64,000 nucleotides of DNA, from assembly GCF_005281475.1 (NCBI RefSeq), contig NZ_CP040106.1, positions 1,307,501-1,371,500 of the forward strand, read 5' to 3'. The stretch is from Echinicola rosea. GTDB lineage: Bacteria > Bacteroidota > Bacteroidia > Cytophagales > Cyclobacteriaceae. Both the position numbers and the translations under genes were made by a program. Below the pieces are notes generated by a model that saw only the letters and a list, made by a program, of their open reading frames with translations, made no database searches and was not told the DNA's origin. Positions 9,850 to 19,156 of this stretch are shown here, in pieces; positions within the stretch are counted from its first letter, which is position 1; every line of letters starts with the position of its first letter.

Positions 9850-10794
9850 ATGAATAGAACAGTAAAAAATAGCCTGACCAATTTAGCCATTTTACTTTTT
9901 GGTATCTTGGCACTCGGATGCCAATCAGAAAAGGAATATTACATTTTTACTTCTTTTCGAGAGCCAGCTGACGAGGGACTTTACTTGGCGTACAGCGAGG
10001 ATGGCTATCACTGGGAAAGCCTAGGCGGCCCCTTCCTTCCTCCAGAAGCGGGCAAAAGCAAGATCATGCGCGATCCCTCTGTGGTAAAAGGGCCAGACGG
10101 GACTTATCACATGGTCTGGACCACCGACTGGAAGGGCGGCAATGGTTTCGGATATGCCAGCACCAAGGATTTTATAGAGTGGTCCGACCAGCAGTTTATC
10201 CCGGCCATGTCCCATGAACCCGAGGTGGTGAATGTTTGGGCACCGGAGATTTTTTACGATGATGAAGAAGAACGCTACATCATCATTTGGGCTTCCACCA
10301 TTCCTTTCCGGTATGAAAAAGGAGAGGAAGAAGAGCGTAATAATCACCGGATGTATTATACCACCACTAAGGATTTTGAGAAATTTACACCGACCAAGCT
10401 ATTTTTGGAACCCGGATTTAGTGTGATTGATGCGGTGATCGTAAAGCGCAAAAAAGACGATTACGTGCTGGTATTGAAAGACAATACCCGGCCAAACAGA
10501 CATATCCAAGTGGCTTTTGGCGAATCTCCATTAGGTCCCTGGAAAAATTATTCGGAGCCGTTTTCGGATTTCCTTACCGAGGGGCCCACCGTCCTGAAAG
10601 ATGGAGACAAATGGTTGATTTATTTTGATAGCTATGGTGCCAAAACCTACCAAGCGGTCAGCACTACAGATTTCAAAACCTTTACCAATATCGATGACCA
10701 AATCAGCTTACCCGAGGGCCATAAACACGGTACTATCAGCACGGTTTCAAGGGCTGTGCTGGACAAGCTAAAAGCCAACGCGAAAACAAAATGA
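9850..10794 (+). CDS. GH43-like five-bladed beta-propeller lipoprotein
   Basis: A 314-residue lipoprotein with the GH43 five-bladed propeller, expected to cleave arabinofuranosyl, galactosyl or similar side chains. ATG 9850 is preferred over 9817: the extra residues at 9817 are translated repeat, while 9850 begins a clean lipoprotein signal with lipobox LGCQSEK. Motifs: RDPSVV (Asp base) near residue 74, VWAPEIFYD near 122, SVIDAVIVK (Asp) near 187 and a Glu in TEGPTVL near 239, matching the Asp/Asp/Glu triad. The stop codon overlaps an ATG of the next frame (ATGA at 10791), but that ATG is probably not used. It could also belong to a less-studied propeller family such as GH143; sugar specificity cannot be read from the sequence. 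Confidence 0.78.
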   Translation: MNRTVKNSLTNLAILLFGILALGCQSEKEYYIFTSFREPADEGLYLAYSEDGYHWESLGGPFLPPEAGKSKIMRDPSVVKGPDGTYHMVWTTDWKGGNGFGYASTKDFIEWSDQQFIPAMSHEPEVVNVWAPEIFYDDEEERYIIIWASTIPFRYEKGEEEERNNHRMYYTTTKDFEKFTPTKLFLEPGFSVIDAVIVKRKKDDYVLVLKDNTRPNRHIQVAFGESPLGPWKNYSEPFSDFLTEGPTVLKDGDKWLIYFDSYGAKTYQAVSTTDFKTFTNIDDQISLPEGHKHGTISTVSRAVLDKLKANAKTK

Positions 10795-10864
10795 AAATGC
10801 TTTATAGAGATAAGAATAAAGAGGAAAGAGTAATGTGCGGGACAGTGGACAGCGGTTCCAAGTT

Positions 10865-10939
10865 TGAGCTGTTCCGGATTTTTGAGCTGTTCCGGTTTTG
10901 CAATCCGGAATTTGCCATAAGGGGGATTTGTAATCCCCA
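10865..10939. repeat. Palindromes upstream of BNR-propeller gene
   Basis: The repeat gagctgttccggattt/ gagctgttccggtttt followed by gcaatccgga and gggggatttgtaatcccc (about 10921-10937) are members of the GATT..AATC palindrome family. Translated in frame they give low-complexity FELFRIFELFRF, a sign that the long upstream extension of the following gene is not real protein. Confidence 0.7.
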
Positions 10940-10958
10940 ATACAGGAGTTGTTTTTTG

Positions 10959-12770
10959 ATGCTGTGTATGATGGTCATTACCTCATCCCCGCTATTGGCC
11001 CAGGACACCTTGCACTATAGCGGCAGTACCTTGTCCAGAGTAGATTATCACCATGGGCAGCTGAAACCGGCCATTGGGGTGCATGCTGTACAGACCATGC
11101 GGGCGAATAGGGAACAACCGGAAAAGGGAGATGGCTTTGGCTGGACCTATAATCATGCGCCGATGATCGCTTATTGGAATGATAAATTTTATGTGGAATA
11201 TCTCAGCGATCCCGTTGGAGAGCACATTGCTCCTAGCCAGACGCTTCTTCAAGTATCGGATGATGGCTATGGCTGGACCAAGCCCGAAGTCCTCTTTCCT
11301 CCATATCGCATTCCTGATGGCACGAGCAAGGAAAACCACGATGGGGCAGCCAAAGACCTGGACGCTGTCATGCACCAACGAATGGGCTTTTATGTAGCGG
11401 AAAACGGTAAGTTTTTGGCGCTGGCCTATTATGGGATTGCCTTGGATGCGCACGATGGCCCAAATGATGGCAACGGCATCGGCCGAGTGGTAAGGGAAAT
11501 CAAAGCTGACGGCAGTTTTGGCCCTATCCATTTTATCCGGTATAACCACGGTTGGAATGAAGAGAATACCGATTATCCATTTTATAAATCCAGCAAGGAC
11601 AAGGGTTTTGTGGAGGCTTGTGACGAATTGCTCGGTAAACCATTGATGATGCAGCAGTGGGTCGAAGAGGCCGATCGCGATGACCCTTTGATTCCCTTGA
11701 AGAAACAATATAAAGCATTTAGTTATTACCACCTTCCTGATGGCCGCGTGGTCGGCTTGTGGAAACATGCCCTTACCAGTGTCAGCCATGATGGGGGCAA
11801 GTCTTGGGAATATAATCCCCTGCGTGCTCCTGGCATCGTCAATGGCAATGCCAAAATCTGGGGACAGCGCACTGCTGACGGAGCCTATGCCACCGTGTAT
11901 AATCCTTCGGAATACCGCTGGCCACTTGCAGTTTCTACCAGCCAGGATGGAATTGACTATACTGATTTGCTTTTGGTACATGGCGAAATTACCTCCATGC
12001 GCTATGGTGGAAACTACAAATCATACGGGCCACAGTATGTTCGAGGAATTTTGGAGGGTAATGGGACTCCGCCGGATGGAAAGATGTGGTTGACCTATAG
12101 TGTCAATAAAGAGGATATTTGGGTGGCTTCAGTGCCTACGCCCATTACGGCCGAAGCTGCCGGCCACGCCCATGAGATCTTTGACCAATTGCCCGAAGGA
12201 CGGGAGCTGGAATTATGGAACACCTATAGTCCTCAATGGGCCAAAACCCAAATCACTGAAAAAGATGGTAAAAAGTACCTGACATTCCATGACAAAGATC
12301 CTTTTGACTATGGAAAGGCCCAACGTATCGTACCCAGCAGCAAGCAGCTGCATGTGGAGTTTACGGTCACGCCAGGGCAAAGCGACCATGGAAAATTCCA
12401 GATCGAAATCCAAGATGGCAAAGGCCGTCCTGGCGTACAACTGATATTTGACGAGGATGGCTTGTTCAAGACCCGGGCAGGTTACCGCATGAATACCCTT
12501 ACCGAATTTGAAGAAGGAGAAAGCTATCATGTGGAATTGGATTTAAATGCTGAAACTCGCTTTTACCAGATCAAGGTAAATGGCAAAGAGAAAGGGCCAA
12601 AGCTCTTCTTTGCGCCTTTGGATGCGATGGAGCGTGTGGTCTTCAGGACGGGTACCCAGCGGTATTTTCCAAATGCGGAAACACCGACCGACCAAGACTA
12701 TGACTTGGACAATGCCGGCGAGGAAGACCCGGAAGCCGTGTTTTATTTGGAGTCGCTGGTGACGTATTAA
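10959..12770 (+). CDS. Secreted BNR/sialidase-like beta-propeller protein with jelly-roll C-terminal domain
   Basis: A 603-residue exported protein. I start at ATG 10959 (preceded by aggag; MLCMMVITSSPLLAQ signal peptide), not at ATG 10791, whose extension translates the palindromic repeat. Residues about 30-420 form a BNR-like propeller, with Asp-box-like segments (VSDDGYGWTKP, VSHDGGKSWEY, STSQDGIDYTD) and conserved blocks NHAPMIAYWNDKFYVEY and GYAIALD-like GIALDAHDGPNDG. Residues about 440-603 look like a concanavalin/LamG jelly roll. The fold is shared by sialidases acting on ulosonic acids and by several propeller lyases and rhamnosidases, so the enzyme class is open. In this pectin locus it is a candidate for a terminal RG-II sugar, possibly Kdo or Dha; that is speculation. 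Its TAA stop lies inside the terminal repeat of a MITE-like element. Confidence 0.65.
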   Translation: MLCMMVITSSPLLAQDTLHYSGSTLSRVDYHHGQLKPAIGVHAVQTMRANREQPEKGDGFGWTYNHAPMIAYWNDKFYVEYLSDPVGEHIAPSQTLLQVSDDGYGWTKPEVLFPPYRIPDGTSKENHDGAAKDLDAVMHQRMGFYVAENGKFLALAYYGIALDAHDGPNDGNGIGRVVREIKADGSFGPIHFIRYNHGWNEENTDYPFYKSSKDKGFVEACDELLGKPLMMQQWVEEADRDDPLIPLKKQYKAFSYYHLPDGRVVGLWKHALTSVSHDGGKSWEYNPLRAPGIVNGNAKIWGQRTADGAYATVYNPSEYRWPLAVSTSQDGIDYTDLLLVHGEITSMRYGGNYKSYGPQYVRGILEGNGTPPDGKMWLTYSVNKEDIWVASVPTPITAEAAGHAHEIFDQLPEGRELELWNTYSPQWAKTQITEKDGKKYLTFHDKDPFDYGKAQRIVPSSKQLHVEFTVTPGQSDHGKFQIEIQDGKGRPGVQLIFDEDGLFKTRAGYRMNTLTEFEEGESYHVELDLNAETRFYQIKVNGKEKGPKLFFAPLDAMERVVFRTGTQRYFPNAETPTDQDYDLDNAGEEDPEAVFYLESLVTY

Positions 12771-12942
12771 CCTGAGCTCAACTTAATTTTAGTATTAAAA
12801 GCGTCATTGCGAACCCTTTCAAGGAGGATGTGGGTTGGAAAAGGGTGTGGCAACTCGCCGCGGCGAGCTGCCACGGCTTCCACCCCTCATATCTCCCTCT
12901 AAGCCTCGCAGTGACGATTTTATAATCGAACTGAGGTTATTA
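12765..12942. repeat. MITE-like 178-bp element, copy 1
   Basis: Begins tattaacctgag and ends ctgaggttatta (inverted ends). Inside are cgtcattgcga, then gtgggttggaaaagg, a perfect hairpin gtggca-actcgc/gcgag-ctgccac, and cctcgcagtgacgattttataatcg. It matches 34102-34280 almost throughout and 42878-43057 with a different central hairpin. Its first bases provide the stop codon of the upstream gene. There is no ORF; it would need a transposase in trans. Confidence 0.85.
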
Positions 12943-13213
12943 GTGGGTTGGATAGAACGTAGAGGACGCTGATATAATGGATTGGCGCAGATTGAATAAG
13001 ATAATAGGTTGTGGTGGTGCCAAGTCCGTGACTTGGTACTTCTTAGCAATGAGTTCCTGACTCAAAAGCACGATGTCGGTGGTAAAGAAAAGCTGAGTCG
13101 GGAGACTCAACTTTCACCGTCCCGCATCAGAGACAGCGCGACAGCCGATCATAGACACGATTATTGTTTAAACAATTGAAAATTTGAAAAAAAACATACA
13201 ACATAAAAAAGAA
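12943..13213. repeat. Intergenic stretch with GAGTC...GACTC palindromes
   Basis: No gene. The stretch contains ccaagtccgtgacttgg (13020-13036), gagttcctgactc (about 13051-13063) and tgagtcgggagactca (about 13092-13107), followed by tttcaccgtcccgc.tcagag..gcg. The last block recurs at 17178-17232. These form a second palindrome family, with centre GTCnnnGAC rather than ATTnnAAT. Confidence 0.65.
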
Positions 13214-16018
13214 ATGTGGGGCCTAAGAAAGGGACTGCTGCTTTTTCAAATTGCAGCAGTATTGCTTTTTGCATGTGACCCTGGGCCTAAGGGCACGGTT
13301 CTCCAGGTGGTCAAAACCACCACAGAATTGGCCAATAATCCCTTGAACATCGAAAAGACATCGCCGCGATTTGGTTGGCAGCTTTTGGGAAGTGAAAATG
13401 GTGCACAACAATCCGCCTATCAAGTGGTGGTGTCCCATTCTTCCAGTAATGAAGAAGCGGCGATCGTCTGGGACAGCGGCAAAGTAAGCAGCAGCCAAAG
13501 CCAACTTATCCCCTATCAAGGTGGCTCCTTGATCAATGGGGAGCGGTACTATTGGAAGGTTAAGGTTTGGAACGAAGAGGGAATTTCCTCGGATTGGAGC
13601 GACTTGGCCTTCTTTGAGATGGCACCTTATGAGCTGGAAAAGGAAGCCCAGTGGATCGGGGCCATCACCCGTGCGGAAAGTGGCTTGCCGACTGGGAGAA
13701 ATTACCATCAGCCGGATATGCGCCGTAAGGAAAATAAAGCAAAATGGGCAAAGGTAAAGCCATTGGCCAAGCAAAGTATCCAACTACGCAAGGCGTTCGA
13801 AACGGGAAAAGAAATTACCAAAGCCACCGTATTTATCAGTGGACTTGGCCATTATGAACTGACACTTAATGGTGAAAAAGTAGGTAACAGTGAATTTGCG
13901 CCGTTATGGTCAGATTATGACAAAACGGTTTATTATAATACTTATGATGTCACTGAGCGGGTTGAAAATGGTGAAAATGCCATTGGCGTATTGTTGGGCA
14001 ATGGCATGTACAATGTGTCAGGGGACCGTTACGCCAAATTTTTGATCAGCTTTGGGCCGCCGACACTATTTTTCCACATGAAAGTAACTTATGCTGATGG
14101 TCAGGAGCAAGTGATTTCATCTGACGATTCCTGGAAGTGGTCAGCAAGTCCCATTACGTTTAATTGTGTTTTTGGCGGGGAGGATTATGATGCCAATTTA
14201 GAACAGACAGGCTGGGACAAGGCAGGCTTTGACGACCAACACTGGAAGTCCGTCGTGTTGCAACAAGCGCCTCAAGGCAAACTCCGACCCCAGCAGGCAG
14301 CTCCCGTGCTCATCCAACAGCAATACGACATCAAGGAAATCACTGAACCTGAAGCAAACACCTATGTTCTGGACATGGGTCAAAATTTGGCCGGATTTCC
14401 TTCCATCAAAGTGGAGGGTGAAAGAGGCCAAAAAGTTAAATTGATCGTCGGTGAGCATATCAAAGACAACGGCCTTGTGGGCCAAGGAAGAACTGGGGGG
14501 CCACATTACTATGAATATACGCTCAAAGGCGATGGTGAAGAATCTTGGCAGCCAAGGTTCAGCTTTTACGGCTACCAGTACATCCAGGTGAGCGATGCCA
14601 ACGTGCCGGGCAAAGAACAGCAAGAAGGCCGGCCCACCATTACGGAGATCAAATCCAATTTTATCTATAACGATGCCCAGGAAAAAGGCACCTTTGAGAG
14701 CTCCAATGAGATTTTTAACCAGACCCATTGGCTGATCAATAACGCCGTCAAAAGTAATATGCAGAGTGTGTTTACCGATTGTCCACATCGGGAAAAGCTC
14801 GGCTGGCTGGAAGAGACACACTTGAACGGCCCCGGACTGTTCTTTAACTATGACCTCACACAATTGGTGCCTAAGATCATGCAGGACATGGCCGATGCCC
14901 AGCGTGAAAATGGGCTGGTGCCGAATATCGCGCCGGAATATGTGGTCTTTGGCGGTGACTTTACGGATTCTCCCGAATGGGGCGTGGCGGCGGTGGTGCT
15001 GCCTTGGATGTATTACGATTATTATGGCGACAGTACCCTGATACGGGAGTACTATCCCATGATGAAAAAATACATCGATTACCTGGGCACCACGGCCGAA
15101 AACCACATTGTATCCCATGGATTGGGAGACTGGTACGACTACGGAGAGCATGCGGCAGGATACTCCAAAAACAGTCCGATTGCCCTTTCGGCCACTAGCC
15201 ATTACTATTTTGGCGTGAAATTATTGAAAAAGGCAGCGCTGATGCTTCAGCGAGGGGAAGATTACCGTGAATATGGTAGGTTGGAAGAGGAAGTGAAAAG
15301 GGCTTTCAATGATAAATTCTTTGATCCGGTTACGAGCCAATATGGTACGGGCAGCCAGTTTTCCAATGCCGTACCGCTGTTTTTGGACATGGTGGACTCG
15401 ACCGATCGTGAGGCGGTATTGGATAATCTGGTGCAGGATATTCAAAATCACGGCTATCGGCTGACCACTGGCGATGTGGGCAATCGGTACCTGTACCAGA
15501 CCTTGGCCAGAAACGGACTGAATGAGGTGATGTACAAAATGCACAATCACTACGACACACCAGGTTATGGTTTTCAGATCAAATTTGGCCTGACGACCCT
15601 GACCGAGCAGTGGGATCCCCGCAAGGGCAATAGCTGGAATCACTTTATGATGGGACAAATCGAAGAGTGGTTTTACCGTGATTTGGCAGGCATTCAGCCT
15701 GATCCAGCCCAGCCAGGCTTTAAGCATTTCTTTCTGAAGCCACAGCTGGTGGGCGAAATGACCTTTGTGAAGGCTACTTATGAAAGTATTTACGGAACCA
15801 TTGGTTCGGAATGGAAAAAGAAAGAGGGCAGCGTTCAATTCCTTTTTGACATTCCCGCCAATACAAGTGCTACCGTGGTACTTCCCATGGCCAAAACGGC
15901 GCAGGTTTTTATTAATGGAAGCAAGGCTGAACATACCAATACAGTTACCAAATCGGAACATCCCTCTCACCCTGCATATACCTTGGGTTCGGGAAGATAT
16001 AGTATCGAGGTGAAATAA
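13214..16018 (+). CDS. GH78 alpha-L-rhamnosidase, lipoprotein
   Basis: A 934-residue family 78 alpha-L-rhamnosidase that removes rhamnose from pectic side chains or rhamnogalacturonan fragments. ATG 13214 is chosen over TTG 13184; it starts MWGLRKGLLLFQ... with lipobox LLFACDPG. Domain order is the standard one: an Ig-like N-terminal module (to about 150), the rhamnosidase N-terminal beta domain (about 175-350), a second beta domain (about 360-460), the (alpha/alpha)6 barrel (about 475-815) and a C-terminal beta sandwich. The family motif DCPHREKLGWLEE lies near residue 522 and holds catalytic acidic residues. Length is normal for Bacteroidota GH78. A second, diverged GH78 lies at 30190, suggesting two rhamnose linkages are targeted. 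Confidence 0.93.
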   Translation: MWGLRKGLLLFQIAAVLLFACDPGPKGTVLQVVKTTTELANNPLNIEKTSPRFGWQLLGSENGAQQSAYQVVVSHSSSNEEAAIVWDSGKVSSSQSQLIPYQGGSLINGERYYWKVKVWNEEGISSDWSDLAFFEMAPYELEKEAQWIGAITRAESGLPTGRNYHQPDMRRKENKAKWAKVKPLAKQSIQLRKAFETGKEITKATVFISGLGHYELTLNGEKVGNSEFAPLWSDYDKTVYYNTYDVTERVENGENAIGVLLGNGMYNVSGDRYAKFLISFGPPTLFFHMKVTYADGQEQVISSDDSWKWSASPITFNCVFGGEDYDANLEQTGWDKAGFDDQHWKSVVLQQAPQGKLRPQQAAPVLIQQQYDIKEITEPEANTYVLDMGQNLAGFPSIKVEGERGQKVKLIVGEHIKDNGLVGQGRTGGPHYYEYTLKGDGEESWQPRFSFYGYQYIQVSDANVPGKEQQEGRPTITEIKSNFIYNDAQEKGTFESSNEIFNQTHWLINNAVKSNMQSVFTDCPHREKLGWLEETHLNGPGLFFNYDLTQLVPKIMQDMADAQRENGLVPNIAPEYVVFGGDFTDSPEWGVAAVVLPWMYYDYYGDSTLIREYYPMMKKYIDYLGTTAENHIVSHGLGDWYDYGEHAAGYSKNSPIALSATSHYYFGVKLLKKAALMLQRGEDYREYGRLEEEVKRAFNDKFFDPVTSQYGTGSQFSNAVPLFLDMVDSTDREAVLDNLVQDIQNHGYRLTTGDVGNRYLYQTLARNGLNEVMYKMHNHYDTPGYGFQIKFGLTTLTEQWDPRKGNSWNHFMMGQIEEWFYRDLAGIQPDPAQPGFKHFFLKPQLVGEMTFVKATYESIYGTIGSEWKKKEGSVQFLFDIPANTSATVVLPMAKTAQVFINGSKAEHTNTVTKSEHPSHPAYTLGSGRYSIEVK

Positions 16019-16118
16019 TGGTATTGAGACATGAGAGGTGAGTTCATTATTCTTCCTTGTAATGACGGATGAAAAGTTGGTCTTTGGTCTGAAATCTAAA
16101 TACAGCAATCTAAAGAAA

Positions 16119-17015
16119 ATGAAAAAACAATATCAAGGCGTGGTGGTACCGATGGTGACACCGCTGACGACAAAAGGAGCCATAGACCGAGAGGGGGTGG
16201 CCAGGATCATGGGCCAATTTGCCCAAAACAACATCTCCCCTTTGGTCTTGGGAACCACAGGTGAATCAGCGTCATTTTCCGACCAAGAAAGTTTTGAAAT
16301 GATCGAGGCCACCGTGGCCGCCAAGGAGGCTAATCAGCAGGTGTACGCAGGAGTTGTCAGTAATCTGGTAGAAGAGCAGTACCGTCGTGGCAGCCAATAT
16401 TTGGATCACGGCGTAGATGCTATTGTGGCGACCTTACCCGCATATTATATCCTTTCGGATGATCAAATGAAACGTCATTTTGAAGGCCTTGCCGATCACT
16501 TGAAGGGGCCGCTTCTGATGTACAATATCAAAGCCACGACCCAAATGTCCATTCCTCTTTCGGTAGTAGAGGAAATGAGCCATCATCCGCATATTTGGGG
16601 CTTGAAGGATTCGGAAAGGGACATTTCCAGGATGCATGCTGCCATTGACCAATACCGGGGAAGACCTGATTTTTCCTTTTTCTGCGGTTGGGGAGCCCAG
16701 TCTGCCAACAGTCTCAGGACAGGGGCGGATGGTATTGTGCCAAGTACGGGCAATATTGTACCGGAGCTTTACAAAGCCCTCTATGCTGCGGCTCTGGAAG
16801 GGGACGAAGAAAAAGCGGTGCATTATCAGGAATTGACCGATGAAGTGGCCAAAGTTTACCAAGGAGGAAGAAGCCTTGGTGCTTCCTTAGCAGCTTTGAA
16901 GACCCTGATGCATCAAAAAGGATGGTGTCAGCCTTATATGAAGCCGCCTTTGACCGAACTGAGCAAAGGTGAGATGAAAAAGGTGGTAAGTGAGTGGAAT
17001 CAGCTGATGGAGTGA
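16119..17015 (+). CDS. DHDPS/NAL-family pyruvate aldolase
   Basis: A 298-residue cytoplasmic aldolase of the dihydrodipicolinate synthase / N-acetylneuraminate lyase family. ATG 16119 starts MKKQYQG; an upstream in-frame start at 16038 would add 27 residues unlike the family. Visible signatures: LGTTGESASF near residue 45, AYYILSDDQ (catalytic Tyr) near residue 107 and GLKDSERD near residue 165, whose Lys forms the Schiff base with pyruvate. No signal peptide. A housekeeping DapA is unlikely in this setting: it opens a block with a symporter, Fe-ADH, PdxA-like dehydrogenase and DUF1537 kinase inside a pectin locus. It is therefore predicted to cleave, or form, a 2-keto-3-deoxy sugar acid giving pyruvate plus an aldehyde. 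The exact substrate is inferred in the findings. Confidence 0.85.
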   Translation: MKKQYQGVVVPMVTPLTTKGAIDREGVARIMGQFAQNNISPLVLGTTGESASFSDQESFEMIEATVAAKEANQQVYAGVVSNLVEEQYRRGSQYLDHGVDAIVATLPAYYILSDDQMKRHFEGLADHLKGPLLMYNIKATTQMSIPLSVVEEMSHHPHIWGLKDSERDISRMHAAIDQYRGRPDFSFFCGWGAQSANSLRTGADGIVPSTGNIVPELYKALYAAALEGDEEKAVHYQELTDEVAKVYQGGRSLGASLAALKTLMHQKGWCQPYMKPPLTELSKGEMKKVVSEWNQLME

Positions 17016-17359
17016 GGGGATTGCAAGTCCCCATTATCCGTAGTTCCAGATTTCAAATCTGGAACAGCAAAGTTGTTCGGATGAAGTGAGGAATGTGAAA
17101 TTAATAATGAGGAATGAACGGACCGTAATACCAAAAGTTATCTTGTAGTTCTGTCAGCTGTTCTGCGGATGATGGTAAATGAGTCAGGAGACTCAAATTT
17201 TCACAGTCCCGCGTCAGAGAAGGCGGGACAACAGGGGAACGAAAGAACAACAGCTAAATTTACCTTGGCGACCTAGTGCCTTAGTGGTAACCGTTCAACT
17301 TTATAACATCAAAACGTAACAACCTTGACAACCAAGAAACAATTTAACCCAATAACCAC
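17016..17359. repeat. Intergenic palindrome cluster before the symporter
   Basis: No gene. Contains GGGGATTGCAAGTCCCC (17016-17032), perfect GTTCCAGATTTCAAATCTGGAAC (17043-17065) and a gagtcaggagactc palindrome near 17180 followed by ttttcacagtcccgcgtcagagaaggcgggac, matching 13092-13145. The last 100 bases before the symporter are AT-rich with no motif I can identify. Confidence 0.75.
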
Positions 17360-18940
17360 ATGAATGCATCATTACACTGGATAGATTACTTGTTGATTGT
17401 TGCCTCGATTTTTGGGACGATATATATGGGAATCTATTTTTCCAAGCGTCAAAAAAGCAGTGAGGATTACTTTGCCGGAGGTGGTGGGATTCCCTCTTGG
17501 GCCATCGGGATGTCCATTTTTGCCACGCTGATCAGCAGCGTAACGTTTTTGGCCTATCCCAGTGCGGCCTATAAGTCCAATTGGATCCTGCTGGTGCAAG
17601 GGCTAATGGTGCCCATTGTCCTGGTGTGTATGATCTGGGTGATCGTACCGCTTTTCAGAAGGGTGATTGGGCTGAGTACCTATGAATATTTCGAAAAGCG
17701 CTTTGGTTTCTTTGCCAGGCTATACAGTTCGCTGGCCTTTGTGCTGACCCATTTTTCCAAAATGGGAACGGTGCTATACCTGGTGAGCTTGGCCTTAAGC
17801 AGCATGATGGACGTCAATATCTTTATGGTCATCGGTGTGCTGACCTTTGTCATTATTGTATTGACCTTGCTGGGGGGCATTGAAGCGGTGATCTGGATGG
17901 ATGTGATCCAAGGGTTTTTGCTCATTGGCGGGGGCTTGTTCTGTTTGGGATTGCTGCTTTTTGTGCCCGAAGGAGGCCCCGAGCGGGTGATGGAAGAAGC
18001 CATCAATATGGATAAGATAGGCTTTGGCCCATATGACATCGACTTTACCCAGCTCACCTTTATCGTCATGGTGGTCAATGGAATTTTCTATGCCGTTCAA
18101 AAATACGGTACCGACCAGACAATCGTCCAGCGGTATTTGACGGCCAGAAACGACCGCGAGGCCAAAAAGGCAGCTTATATGGGAGTGTTCCTAAGTGTGC
18201 CAGTGTGGGCCCTGTTTATGCTGATCGGTTCCCTGCTGTTTGTGTTTTACCAGATTTCCGGTTCCGTGCTGCCGGAAGGTACCAGTGTGGATGCCGTATT
18301 TCCATACTTTATCATGACCGAACTTCCACCGGGCGTAACGGGCTTGGTCTTGGCAGCTTTGGCTGCTGCGGCGATTTCCAGCTTGGATTCTGACATGAAT
18401 TGCCTGGCGGCCGTGGGCGTGGAGGACTACTATAAGCGCTTTAATCCCAACTGCAATACCCACCAAAAACTTAAGGTTGGTCGTATCCTGGTGTTGATAT
18501 CGGGCCTGGCAGCAGCAGGGGTGGCAGTCCTATATGTGCTTTGGCAGGGAGAAGGGGTCTTGGGAGCGGTATTTGGCCTGTATGCGATTTTCTCTGCCGG
18601 TATTGTGGGGATATTCTTACTTGGGCTTTTTAGCCGTAGGGCTAATAAGGAAGGGCTTTATGTCGGAATTGTAGCCTGTATCCTCTTTACCGCTTATGCC
18701 CTGTTGACCTCCACGCCGATGAGCTTTGGCGGCGGAGAAAAAACCTTGCTACTGGACTTAGGCAAATTCAACTTTAACCAACACAAATATATGTTAGGGG
18801 TGTACAGCCATTTGATCGTGCTTATTGTGGGCTATATAGCCAGTTTGTTCTTCAAACGCCCACCAGCCGATGAAAACCTGACCATTTACGGCTATTTCAA
18901 GCAAAAGCAGAAGATGGAAAGGGCAAAGGAGGTAGTCTGA
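17360..18940 (+). CDS. Sodium:solute symporter (SSS family)
   Basis: A 526-residue inner-membrane transporter with about 13-14 hydrophobic helices, of the SSS/SLC5 family that couples Na+ entry to uptake of sugars or organic acids. The N-terminus has DYLLIVASIFGTIYMGIYF followed by the family region SSEDYFAGGGGIPSWAIGMS. The central SLDSDMNCLAAVGVEDYYKR block after AAISS is typical of the conserved Na+-site helix 8 region. Length is normal. It sits between the aldolase and the Fe-ADH on the same strand, so its cargo is probably the sugar acid that the module degrades. Specificity is not visible in the sequence. Confidence 0.9.
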   Translation: MNASLHWIDYLLIVASIFGTIYMGIYFSKRQKSSEDYFAGGGGIPSWAIGMSIFATLISSVTFLAYPSAAYKSNWILLVQGLMVPIVLVCMIWVIVPLFRRVIGLSTYEYFEKRFGFFARLYSSLAFVLTHFSKMGTVLYLVSLALSSMMDVNIFMVIGVLTFVIIVLTLLGGIEAVIWMDVIQGFLLIGGGLFCLGLLLFVPEGGPERVMEEAINMDKIGFGPYDIDFTQLTFIVMVVNGIFYAVQKYGTDQTIVQRYLTARNDREAKKAAYMGVFLSVPVWALFMLIGSLLFVFYQISGSVLPEGTSVDAVFPYFIMTELPPGVTGLVLAALAAAAISSLDSDMNCLAAVGVEDYYKRFNPNCNTHQKLKVGRILVLISGLAAAGVAVLYVLWQGEGVLGAVFGLYAIFSAGIVGIFLLGLFSRRANKEGLYVGIVACILFTAYALLTSTPMSFGGGEKTLLLDLGKFNFNQHKYMLGVYSHLIVLIVGYIASLFFKRPPADENLTIYGYFKQKQKMERAKEVV

Positions 18941-19156
18941 TATTCTTGGTTGAATAGGCGCAGCTGTGAGGTAAATCATCGGGTATTGCTCCATCCGCGC
19001 TACTCCCTGGCCACAGTGGTTTTGCTCCGCTGGCTGAGCGGAGTCGAAGCAATAGCCTTGTTTGTCACCGAACATGCCGAAAATGACAGTAAAGACTACT
19101 TCCTACGAGTGATCCTAAACGAAAACCAATTAACGAATAACAAATAACGAAATAAG
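18941..19156. repeat. Intergenic repeat with tccgctggctgagcgga hairpin
   Basis: The stretch contains tccgctggctgagcgga followed by gtcgaagc near 19028-19051 (a common dispersed intergenic motif in bacterial genomes), then cgaacatgccgaaaatgacag. No coding content. It separates the symporter from the Fe-ADH by about 215 bp, so the module is not tightly packed at this point. Confidence 0.45.

Noticed and set aside
8838..9890. 350-residue minus-strand frame opposite GH28
   Set aside because: The GH28 gene on the plus strand carries all catalytic motifs; the antisense frame has His/Ile/Gly-rich shadow composition.
16119..17015. Aldolase read as lysine-biosynthesis DapA
   Set aside because: Family motifs alone would allow it, but its place between a rhamnosidase and sugar-acid genes in a pectin locus makes a catabolic aldolase more likely; not excluded.
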